Positions 44,265 through 51,852 of a DNA stretch of 64,000 nt are shown one piece after another. The first letter of the stretch is position 1. The number at the start of each line of letters is the position of its first letter. The notes beneath the pieces are model-generated. The model saw only the letters and a program-made list of their open reading frames with translations, was not told the origin of the DNA and did not search any database. This DNA is from Thiohalophilus sp. (GTDB taxonomy: Bacteria > Pseudomonadota > Gammaproteobacteria > UBA6429 > Thiohalophilaceae), in the NCBI RefSeq assembly GCF_034522235.1, contig NZ_JAXHLN010000003.1, positions 1,798,001-1,862,000 on the forward strand, given 5' to 3'. The translations under genes and the position numbers were made by a program.

Positions 44265-45448
44265 CCCTGCCACCCGAAAACCAGTGCGCAGTTACTGCCA
44301 CCAAAACCGAACGAATTGCTCATTGCCACCCGCACCGGCCGTTGTTGGGTATCACGCAGAATCGGAGCCGATAACCCCGGGTCGATGTCCTGCAAATTCA
44401 AGGTTCCGGGCATCAGGCCATTTTCAATGGCCAGCTTGCAGAAGACCGCTTCGGTAATACCGGCCGCGCCCAGGGTATGGCCGGTCCAGCCCTTGGTCGA
44501 ACTGCACGGCACCTCCTTGAACAGGCGTGTTACCGCCTGATCCTCGGCCCGATCGTTGGACGACGTCGCAGTACCGTGCAAGTTAATGTAATCCACCTGC
44601 ACCGGCGTCAACCCGGCGCTGTCCAGCGCCCGGCGCATGGCCAGTAAAGCCCCCTCCCCCTGTGGATGAGGCGTGGACATGTGGTAGGCATCACTGCTTT
44701 CGCCATAACCCAGCAGCGCGACGCCCGCACGGCCTGGGTCAGGTTCCAGCAGCGCGAACCCGGCGGCCTCGCCAATATTGATGCCGTTGCGATGCCTGTC
44801 CCAGGGACGGCAAGGTTGGGCAGAGACCAGCTCCAGCGCATTGAAGCCCAGCAATGTCGTCAGACAGAGGCTGTCGATCCCGCCGATCACGGCCGCGTCA
44901 CACCAGCCGGCCTGAATATAACGGCTGGCGGTCGCGAAGACCTTGGCACTGGACGAACATGCCGTCGAAATTACCTGGGCCGGTCCTTCGAGTTCCAGAT
45001 ACTGGCGAGTAAAGTCGGCGCAGGAATAGGTGTTATGAGTGTGCCGGTAATCAAAGCTGGCCGGCAGCGGACCGTCGCCACTGCCGCGCTGGAGATAGGC
45101 CTGTTCGGTCGCTTCGATACCGGAAGTACTGGTCCCCAGAAAAAGACCGATACGCCGGGCGCCATAACGCTGACGCGCAGTTGCCACGGCAGTGGCAAAG
45201 CCATCGGTTTCCAGCCCCAGCGCCGCAAGCCGGTTATTGCGGCAATCAAACGGCGCCAGCGCCCCGGGCAACACGACATTCTCGACCCCTTCGACCCGCC
45301 CGATCCAGGTATCCAGACGCCCGTCATCATAATCATTCCGGCGTAAACCACTGCGTCCCTGCAGCAACGCCGTCTTTGCCACCTGGATGCCCCGGCCGAG
45401 TGCACTGACTGTGCTACTGGCGGTAATCAGAAGGGGCTCGGACGACAT
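44261..45448 (-). CDS. 3-oxoacyl-ACP synthase (FabF/ApeO-like)
   Basis: 395 residues. The thiolase-fold catalytic triad is complete: STACSSSAKV (nucleophile Cys), NLHGTATSSND (first His) and GWTGHTLGAAG (second His), followed by SNSFGFGGSNCAL. It condenses malonyl-ACP with the aryl-primed chain. With the adjacent chain-length factor and the dehydratases and reductase of the other block it forms the iterative polyene machinery. Known clusters usually have a second ketosynthase; it is not in the window. Confidence 0.92.
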   Translation of the reverse strand: MSSEPLLITASSTVSALGRGIQVAKTALLQGRSGLRRNDYDDGRLDTWIGRVEGVENVVLPGALAPFDCRNNRLAALGLETDGFATAVATARQRYGARRIGLFLGTSTSGIEATEQAYLQRGSGDGPLPASFDYRHTHNTYSCADFTRQYLELEGPAQVISTACSSSAKVFATASRYIQAGWCDAAVIGGIDSLCLTTLLGFNALELVSAQPCRPWDRHRNGINIGEAAGFALLEPDPGRAGVALLGYGESSDAYHMSTPHPQGEGALLAMRRALDSAGLTPVQVDYINLHGTATSSNDRAEDQAVTRLFKEVPCSSTKGWTGHTLGAAGITEAVFCKLAIENGLMPGTLNLQDIDPGLSAPILRDTQQRPVRVAMSNSFGFGGSNCALVFGWQG

Positions 45449-45520
45449 AAATACTTCACGCTGGGGTTATAGAGGTAAGTAACGTTGACTATTTTTTGAA
45501 TTGCGATATGACACACCACT

Positions 45521-46864
45521 TCAAACGCCGCGCTGACGCAGCCGCGTCAGCAGAGTCAGCAACTCATCACGCGGCAACTTGCCGGTTTCACTGCGCGGCA
45601 AGCGATCAACCCGGTAGAGGGTCCGTGGAATAAACACGGCATCCATCAATGGCGCCATCGCGGCCAGTATCGCCTGTTCGGAAAGCTCAGGCGCCACCAC
45701 CAGCGCGCAGATGCGCCCGCCGCGCTCATGGCTTGCGTCCTCCTGCAACACCAGGGCCGCATCGTCCACCCCGGGAATATCCAGCAACCGACGGGTCAGA
45801 TCACCCAGCGAGGCGCGCTTACCGGCAATGTTGATCATATCACTGTCGCGCCCCAGCAGTTGGAAGCCTGCCGCCTGTGATTCAATAATATCATTCAACG
45901 GCATCGGCTGAGGGAGAAAATCGGCCTCGACCTGGCAGCGGCCATCAGCCTTACAATGCAGCTGCACCCCATCGTAGGGCCGCCAGAGCGGTTCTGTGAG
46001 GGTATGCCGACTGGCAATGGCACCCGTCTCGGTCGAACCAAAAACCTCTCGCACAGGACAACCAAAATGCGCCTCGGCCTGCGCCGCCAGCAGCGTCGAC
46101 AACGGTGCCGTGGCACAAATAATCAAACCCATTGGCGGCCACGCCAGCGCGGCACCGACACAGGCACGCAAATGCACCGGGGTGGTTATCAACAGACGGG
46201 GACCGGATATCTCTAACAAGGCCTGACGGACATCCTCCGGATAAAACGGCTGTCCCCCGTGCACTGCCAGTGGCGAGTGCAGGCCATACAGAATGGTGGA
46301 TTCCAGACCGTACATATGCTGAGGCGGGACTGTCGCAATCACTGTCCCGCCCGCAAACTCATCCAGGGCAAAACGGCGCGCGGCCAGCATCGTTCCCCGG
46401 ACCAGATCGCCCCAGAATTTACGGTAGGGTTGCGGGGCGCCGGTACTGCCGGAGGTAAAAATCACCACCGCCTCCTGACCGGAGTCAATCAATGGCGAGG
46501 TGCGCACCGCATAGGCGTCGGACTGGAGGGAAACGAAAAATTGCGGCAGCGCCAGTTCGTCAGAGGATCGATCCACCAGACAATAACTGCCGGGATACTT
46601 CGCCACGACGGATGACACCACCCCCGTGGCCCGGTTGGGAGGCAGCAGACAGACCTGACCACGAATCAGCAGTGCGGCAAACGCTAACAGGAACAAATAA
46701 CGATCCTCACACAAATTCACGGCGTGCGTGGCAGACGGCAAGCGCCTCGCCAGCGCCAGCGCCTGGCCCACAAATTCCTGCGTCGCCACCGCCCGGGCAT
46801 TATGCCAGGCGATAATCTCCTCAGGCGCATGGCTTGTCAGCGGTATTCCCTTTTCCGACATCAT
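45521..46864 (-). CDS. AMP-binding acyl/aryl-ACP ligase (ApeH-like)
   Basis: 447 residues from ATG 46864, chosen because it lies in an ATGATG overlap with the preceding membrane-protein gene; an in-frame extension to 47023 only reads through that gene. VIFTSGSTGAPQPYRKFW is the P-loop, VFGSTETGAIA the adenylate-binding motif, and LPRSETGKLPRDEL the C-terminal lysine motif. It would activate an aromatic acid (4-hydroxybenzoate or 4-hydroxycinnamate in known systems) and load it on the carrier protein. The domain order is complete. Confidence 0.88.
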   Translation of the reverse strand: MMSEKGIPLTSHAPEEIIAWHNARAVATQEFVGQALALARRLPSATHAVNLCEDRYLFLLAFAALLIRGQVCLLPPNRATGVVSSVVAKYPGSYCLVDRSSDELALPQFFVSLQSDAYAVRTSPLIDSGQEAVVIFTSGSTGAPQPYRKFWGDLVRGTMLAARRFALDEFAGGTVIATVPPQHMYGLESTILYGLHSPLAVHGGQPFYPEDVRQALLEISGPRLLITTPVHLRACVGAALAWPPMGLIICATAPLSTLLAAQAEAHFGCPVREVFGSTETGAIASRHTLTEPLWRPYDGVQLHCKADGRCQVEADFLPQPMPLNDIIESQAAGFQLLGRDSDMINIAGKRASLGDLTRRLLDIPGVDDAALVLQEDASHERGGRICALVVAPELSEQAILAAMAPLMDAVFIPRTLYRVDRLPRSETGKLPRDELLTLLTRLRQRGV

Positions 46865-47469
46865 TTCCAACCACCCCGGGAACCCAGGCGCCCCATGGCA
46901 CGCATAAAACCAATGAAGCTGTATTGCGATCGCCTGGGAAAACGGCGTTTGCGCCAGGCAAACTCGACAATAAAAAACACTAACACCAACACATACCCAA
47001 GCAAGTTGGTAAACAGCGACCACGATTGCCGGCTGGCACAGCAGGCCAGCAACAAACTGACGACACCCAGCAACAGTAAAAAGAGCGCCCAGGCCAGCGT
47101 CACTTTCCAGGTATAGCGCTGGACTGCCACATCCGCCTCGCCATCAAGCAGCCGGGCAAAGCGTGTCACCAGCGGCTCACGTCCGGGCAATAGACTCACG
47201 GCAAAGACCATTGCCAGACCGAAGTAGAACAACAGAGGAGGCAAGACAAGCAAATTAAATTGATCCTTGACGATCCATCCTGCCGCGAGGATGACCGTGG
47301 CGACAAGTAACGCGCCCGCATAATGAAACTCTTGCGCACACAACCCTGCCAACGTCGCTGCCAACAGCGCCAACGCAACAATCGCGGGAACAAAGCTGCC
47401 GGTCATCACGCCGTAATGGACCGCGACCAGATACACAAGCAGCAGCAGTGGAGAGGCGCGGCGCGCCAC
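46861..47469 (-). CDS. COG4648 membrane protein (ApeG-like)
   Basis: About 202 residues with six hydrophobic helices, starting most likely at GTG 47469 (the frame stays open upstream for 80 codons but these look non-coding). LVYLVAVHYGV, LLATVILAAGWIVKDQFNLL and LPGREPLVTRFARL are found in COG4648 proteins, which sit next to the ligase gene in aryl-polyene clusters. Function unknown; possibly membrane anchoring of the assembly line. The stop overlaps the ligase start. Confidence 0.8.
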   Translation of the reverse strand: MARRASPLLLLVYLVAVHYGVMTGSFVPAIVALALLAATLAGLCAQEFHYAGALLVATVILAAGWIVKDQFNLLVLPPLLFYFGLAMVFAVSLLPGREPLVTRFARLLDGEADVAVQRYTWKVTLAWALFLLLLGVVSLLLACCASRQSWSLFTNLLGYVLVLVFFIVEFAWRKRRFPRRSQYSFIGFMRAMGRLGSRGGWK

Positions 47470-47754
47470 AGTTAATTCACTCAAGAGACACGCAGACAGA
47501 TCGCAGGGGTGTAACAAAGCGCCGGGGGAATTCGGACAGACCCGGCATGGGCGAGCGTAAACCGACGCGCGGGCAAACAAAATACGCCGATACAGCCGTC
47601 GCAGTACGTTGCTCTGGGCAAAATCCTGACATGATGATTTATCCTGTGCATTATTTGGCTGTTCCGGGGGTGCTGGCGAGTATTCTTGTTTGTTATTGCA
47701 AGCCAGCAATAAAGTCCATAGTCTGGTCCTCAGCCGCCAGATTATATATAATTT

Positions 47755-48157
47755 TTGTCAGTATTCAATTGGCTCTCCGCATACAGAATGGCGACGCCGC
47801 AACGACTCCACACCCATGCCCCTTTTTTGTTCGGCGCATTACAGGTGGATGAGAAGCCGGATCTGGAGCAGGCCACGCAACGGGCCTATGAGACGATTCT
47901 CACGCAATTACGTCACCTGGGCTACCCCTCCGTTACATATATGGAATTACCTGTCGGATATTGTCGGGTTCGAGCAGGGCGTGGAACGCTATCCGCTTTT
48001 TTGCACGGGTCGACATGTTGCTCTGGCAACAGAACCTGATTATAAAACCCGGCTACCGGCCGCCAGCACCCCGGGCACAACCGGTCCCGGCTTTATCATC
48101 TATAAAGAATTACTGATTGAAATCGAGGGTTGGAGCACCTTCGACAGTGCGAGATAA
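47755..48157 (+). pseudogene. Relic of a chorismatase (XanB2/FkbO/Hyg5-like)
   Basis: The first frame (from 47755) has FGALQVDEKPDLEQATQRAY and, 12 residues later, LRHLGYP; after a shift of one base in a C-run (47925-47928) the next frame gives PLHIWNYLSDI, GVERYPLFCTGRHVAL and LPAASTPGT. These are the core motifs of chorismatases (HLLRIWNYL..., ERYRQFCxGR, LPAATAIG), in order. The N-terminus is cut by a stop at 47749-47751, and the C-terminal third is missing. XanB2 makes 4-/3-hydroxybenzoate, the starter for xanthomonadin. The relic sits at the pigment block border and suggests that the block once carried its own starter gene. Reading frame, order and place agree; the homology call is from memory. 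Confidence 0.7.
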
Positions 48158-48214
48158 TATCGAATCGTCGACACAAGCGCTTTCGACTAGGGGCTTCTCT
48201 TTATCGGGTGATCA

Positions 48215-48598
48215 TTATTTAAATTCGGGAAATTCCGAGGTCAACTGCCAATGTTCGGCTTCCTCGTCATACGCCCATTTCTGGATGTCGGTGAATTCTT
48301 TTTCGACAGCATTGTTGGTATTGAAGTAACGCATCTCGACCCGTTGAATCGCTTCGGTTTTGGAGGCATTGAGATCCAGAACCCTGTAGCTGGTTATCTT
48401 GATCTCCTTGAGATGCTGTTTTTCCCGCTTGCTGAACACCGGCGGCTCTTTATAGTATTGGCCGGCCAGTTCCAGGCGCGACCAGCGCATGCTGTGTTCG
48501 TACGCACGCAAGACCTTGTCCAGTGCATCGAGCTCACTCGGTGTGGTACTGCAAGCACTCAGCAGCACCGCCAGAGAAATAACCCACAGCGTTCTCAT
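48215..48598 (-). CDS. Small lipoprotein of unknown function
   Basis: 127 residues from the ATG at 48598, preceded by AAGGGGG. LAVLLSACST is a lipobox with Cys16, so it should be an acylated periplasmic or outer-membrane protein. The mature part (LDALDKVLRAYEHSMRWSRL and VEMRYFNTNNAVEKEFTDIQKW) looks like a small NTF2/cystatin-like alpha+beta fold. No named family recognised. It lies between the chorismatase relic and aguB. Confidence 0.8.
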   Translation of the reverse strand: MRTLWVISLAVLLSACSTTPSELDALDKVLRAYEHSMRWSRLELAGQYYKEPPVFSKREKQHLKEIKITSYRVLDLNASKTEAIQRVEMRYFNTNNAVEKEFTDIQKWAYDEEAEHWQLTSEFPEFK

Positions 48599-48719
48599 CC
48601 GTCCCCCTTGCAGTGAATTCACACACGTTCAGTATTATAAACAGATTTGGCAAATGCGTATATCATCGACTATCAGGGCGTTGTTAGACTAACGCCATCA
48701 CTCACCGGGAAGCGTACGG

Positions 48720-49610
48720 ATGAACCAGACTTTGAAAGTTGCCCTGGTCCAGCAGCGTTGCAGCGCGGATCGGGTGGCCAACCTGCAGACCAGCGAAGCG
48801 CGGATCCGCGAGGCGGCCACTGCCGGCGCACAGCTGGTATTGCTGCAAGAGCTGCATACAGGGCTCTATTTTTGCCAGCGTGAAGATCCGGCACTGTTTG
48901 ATCTGGCCGAGCCAATTCCCGGTCCGGGCAGCGAACAGCTGGGGGCGCTGGCCCGCGAACTGGGACTGGTGATCGTTGCCTCGCTGTTCGAAAAACGGGC
49001 CGCCGGCCTGTACCACAATACCGCCGTGGTGCTGGAATCCGATGGCCGCATTGCCGGGATCTATCGCAAGATGCACATTCCCGACGATCCCGGCTATTAC
49101 GAGAAGTTCTATTTCACCCCCGGCGATCTCGGCTTTACCCCCATCGACACCTCGGTCGGCCGTCTCGGTGTGCTGGTCTGCTGGGATCAATGGTACCCCG
49201 AGGCGGCGCGGCTGATGGCCCTGGCCGGCGCCGAGTTGCTGCTCTATCCCACCGCCATTGGCTGGGACGAGAACGATTCTGCCGAAGAACAGCAGCGCCA
49301 GCTCGAGGCCTGGCAGCTCAGCCAGCGCGCGCATGCCGTGGCCAACGGGCTGCCGGTGCTGGCCTGTAACCGCACCGGCGTGGAGACCGACCCCGTGACC
49401 GGCGATCGGATCCGGTTCTGGGGCCACAGCTTCATCGCCGGCCCGCAGGGGGAAATCCTGGCCGAAGCCCCGAGCGACGAGGAGCATCTGCTGATCACCG
49501 AGCTCGACCTGGCCCGCAGCGACAGCGTTCGGCGCCTGTGGCCCTATTTGCGCGATCGACGCATCGACGCCTATGATGACTTGTTATTGCGCTATCGCGA
49601 CCGCAATTGA
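48720..49610 (+). CDS. aguB: N-carbamoylputrescine amidase AguB
   Basis: 296 residues, nitrilase superfamily. The Glu-Lys-Cys triad is in LLQELHTGLYF, YRKMHIPDDPGYYEKFYF and LVCWDQWYPEAARL; YPTAIGWD and VLACNRTGVE follow, as in AguB. It hydrolyses N-carbamoylputrescine to putrescine, CO2 and ammonia. Together with AguA (40660-41694) it makes putrescine from agmatine. The two genes lie 7 kb apart instead of adjacent. Confidence 0.93.
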   Translation: MNQTLKVALVQQRCSADRVANLQTSEARIREAATAGAQLVLLQELHTGLYFCQREDPALFDLAEPIPGPGSEQLGALARELGLVIVASLFEKRAAGLYHNTAVVLESDGRIAGIYRKMHIPDDPGYYEKFYFTPGDLGFTPIDTSVGRLGVLVCWDQWYPEAARLMALAGAELLLYPTAIGWDENDSAEEQQRQLEAWQLSQRAHAVANGLPVLACNRTGVETDPVTGDRIRFWGHSFIAGPQGEILAEAPSDEEHLLITELDLARSDSVRRLWPYLRDRRIDAYDDLLLRYRDRN

Positions 49611-49611
49611 G

Positions 49612-50130
49612 ATGAATTCACCCGAACAACAGCAACGGAAAATCGGCAAGAGCATGGTGTTTGCCATGTGGCTGGTGCTGCTGGCCCTGCTGACCCTGTT
49701 TTTCGACAAGTACCTGGGCGATCAGCACAACCCCAATCAACAGGTGGTGCAGCGCCAGGCCGCCGACGGCAGCCGGGAAGTGGTGCTCAAGCAAAATCGC
49801 CAGGGCCATTATCTGGCCAATGGCAAGATTAACGGCCAGGAAGTGACCTTTTTACTCGACACCGGTGCCACGGATATCGCCATCCCGGAGAATATCGCCA
49901 ACCGCCTCGGCCTGCCCCGCGGGCGGCAGGTGCAGTTCCAGACCGCCAACGGCGTGGCCCGGGGCTACAGTACCCGGCTGGAGAGCGTCAGCCTCGGCAA
50001 TATCCGCCTGACCGACCTGCCGGCCTCCATCAACCCGAATGTTGCCCATGACGAAATTCTGCTCGGCATGAGCTTCCTGCGCCAGCTGGAGATGAACCAG
50101 AAAGACAACACATTGACCCTGCGGCAGTAG
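49612..50130 (+). CDS. Retropepsin-like aspartic protease (TIGR02281 type)
   Basis: 172 residues from ATG 49612, directly after the aguB stop (overlapping TGAGATG). One transmembrane helix (about 15-33) anchors the protein, and the periplasmic part has the aspartic protease motif FLLDTGATD and the late DEILLGMSFLRQLEM. The length and layout match the single-domain clan AA protease family found next to other genes of unknown role in proteobacteria. Substrate unknown. Confidence 0.88.
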   Translation: MNSPEQQQRKIGKSMVFAMWLVLLALLTLFFDKYLGDQHNPNQQVVQRQAADGSREVVLKQNRQGHYLANGKINGQEVTFLLDTGATDIAIPENIANRLGLPRGRQVQFQTANGVARGYSTRLESVSLGNIRLTDLPASINPNVAHDEILLGMSFLRQLEMNQKDNTLTLRQ

Positions 50131-50257
50131 CCATGCCATGTTATTCCGTGAAAACCGCACAAATCCGCGATAAACTCCTTGCATCAAGCGTCAATAAGCC
50201 AATAATTAACCCGGATTCAGCCAGGAATTCACCGACAATCCGATAAGGAACCCGATC

Positions 50258-51019
50258 ATGATGTTACGCAAACTTGCCCTTTCCCTGACCGCCCTGGCGA
50301 TGAGCTCCTCCGCCTTCGCCGACACCATCGGAGTGCGCGCCGGCGCCGGTATGTGGAACCACGATCCCAGCGGTCATATTCGCTACCAGTCCACCAGCAG
50401 CAGCCACAACGCCGACCTCAAGGACGATCTGAACCTGGAGTCCGACCAGGAAGGCTACTTCTACGCCCTCGTCGAGCATCCGGTGCCGTTGATCCCCAAC
50501 GTCAAGGTGATGCGAACCGGCCTGACCAGCAGCGGTTCCGGGACCATCAACTCCGAATTTCAATATGGCGGAAATACTTATGAAGCCAATGAATCTGTCC
50601 GCTCGGAACTGGTGCTGGATCACACCGACGTGACCGCGTACTGGCAGTTGCTGGACAATATTGTCAGCTTCGATTTCGGGCTGGTCGCCAAGATGGTCGA
50701 CGCCGAAGCCACTGTTACCCAGACCAGCGGCGATAACGACTCGGTCACCAACAGTTTCGACGGCGTGGTGCCGATGGGGTATCTGGCCGTGGGCGCCTCT
50801 CCCTGGCCCGGCGTGGAACTGCGTTTGGAAGGCAGTGCCTTGAGCGTGGGCGACAACAGTCTCACCGATATCACCGCCAAGGTCAGTTACACCACGAATT
50901 ACATGCTCGGCATCGAAGCCGGCTACCGTTCGCTGGAGCTGGAGCTGGACGATCTGGATGATGTCGATTCCAACATGAAATTCGATGGACCCTTTGCCGG
51001 AGTCTATCTGCACTTTTAA
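50258..51019 (+). CDS. Outer-membrane beta-barrel protein (TIGR04219-like)
   Basis: 253 residues. A signal peptide ends in AFA at about residue 21, and the mature protein is amphipathic beta throughout, ending in the C-terminal phenylalanine (GVYLHF) typical of outer-membrane barrels. The segment GAGMWNHDPSGHIRY and YRSLELELDDLDDVDS are similar to the TIGR04219 family. AAGGAA stands 11 bases before the ATG. Probably an eight-stranded or larger barrel; function unknown. Confidence 0.85.
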   Translation: MMLRKLALSLTALAMSSSAFADTIGVRAGAGMWNHDPSGHIRYQSTSSSHNADLKDDLNLESDQEGYFYALVEHPVPLIPNVKVMRTGLTSSGSGTINSEFQYGGNTYEANESVRSELVLDHTDVTAYWQLLDNIVSFDFGLVAKMVDAEATVTQTSGDNDSVTNSFDGVVPMGYLAVGASPWPGVELRLEGSALSVGDNSLTDITAKVSYTTNYMLGIEAGYRSLELELDDLDDVDSNMKFDGPFAGVYLHF

Positions 51020-51026
51020 AAACACA

Positions 51027-51081
51027 GGGACGAGTGACGAGGGCCGAGGGACGAGGATTTGTATCATCCTCGTTCCCGGCC
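51027..51081. repeat. CGAGTGA/CGAGGGC heptamer inverted repeat
   Basis: GACGAGTGACGAGGGCCGAG and on at 51029-51056 faces ATCCTCGTTCCCGGCCC at 51065-51081, forming a hairpin after the outer-membrane protein gene followed by a T-rich stretch; it may be a terminator. Words are those of 25190-25218 in reverse complement. Confidence 0.75.
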
Positions 51082-51177
51082 CTTTTCTTTTGCTCGACAA
51101 AACCATTTACATTGCTTGCTCGACCGAATAACACTACGGTTAACAAGGTATCACGATTTTTTACTAACAGCGCTTTT

Positions 51178-51210
51178 ACTCGGCACTCGTACCTCGTGAC
51201 TCGGCCCTGT
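51178..51210. repeat. CTCGTGA heptamer repeat
   Basis: ACTCGGCACTCGTACCTCGT and GACTCGGCCCTGT repeat the seven-base words seen at 25190-25218, and can pair with 51027-51056. It lies 44 bases upstream of the DsrE-family gene. Confidence 0.65.
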
Positions 51211-51253
51211 CTCTTCTATACTGGGTTATAGGCCCCGTTAAAGGAGTGCCGCC

Positions 51254-51757
51254 ATGACCCGTCTTTCCGTTCTGTTGTTCACCCTGCTGCTGTTCCATAG
51301 CCTTGCGCATAGCGGGGAGATTGTCAAAACGCCCTATGAAGATCCCAAAGTGGTGTTCGATTTCTATTTCGATCACCCGGAGAAGATCAACTCGGCGCTT
51401 TACTGGGTGCGCTCCTATATCAATCCGCTGGGCGAGGCGCCGTATAACTTTTCGCCCGAGTTTATGAGCGTCAAGGTGGTCATTCACGGCACCGAGATCG
51501 TCACCGTCGCCAAACACAATTATGAAAAGTACCGGGAGGCGGTCGAACGGATGAAGTATTACGACCAGCTGGGCGTGGAGTTCATCGTCTGCGGCCTGGC
51601 GGCGAAGGATTATGATTACAGCACCGACGACTTCCAGGATTTCATCAAACTGGCGCCGTCGGCCATCACCGAACTGGTGCACTGGCAGCAGCAGGGCTAC
51701 GGGCTGATCACACCCAACATCATGAGCAAGCAGCTGTCGATCGAGGATATTAGCTAA
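51254..51757 (+). CDS. Exported DsrE-family protein
   Basis: 167 residues with an N-terminal signal peptide (cleavage after HSG or similar, about residue 20). The mature domain has FMSVKVVIHGTEIVTVAKHN, EFIVCGLAAKDYDY with the conserved cysteine, and the closing ITPNIMSKQLS, matching the DsrE/YchN fold. Cytosolic relatives carry sulfur; exported ones are common in sulfur-oxidising and other gammaproteobacteria and their role is open. AAAGGAG stands nine bases before the ATG (51238-51244). Confidence 0.88.
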   Translation: MTRLSVLLFTLLLFHSLAHSGEIVKTPYEDPKVVFDFYFDHPEKINSALYWVRSYINPLGEAPYNFSPEFMSVKVVIHGTEIVTVAKHNYEKYREAVERMKYYDQLGVEFIVCGLAAKDYDYSTDDFQDFIKLAPSAITELVHWQQQGYGLITPNIMSKQLSIEDIS

Positions 51758-51852
51758 ATCGACACCGGCAGGCAGGATAGTTTTCACATCCGCGGCCGAT
51801 CCCGCTAAAATGACCGCCCTGTTTTCACCGTGGTCAGCCGCCAACCGTTCGC

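Noticed and set aside
47470..47709. N-terminal extension of the COG4648 protein
   Set aside because: The 80 extra codons lack any hydrophobic or conserved feature and overshoot the family length; the GTG at 47469 fits better.
47755..48157. Programmed frameshift in the chorismatase-like gene
   Set aside because: Both ends are also truncated (upstream stop at 47749, missing C-terminal third), so decay is the simpler reading.
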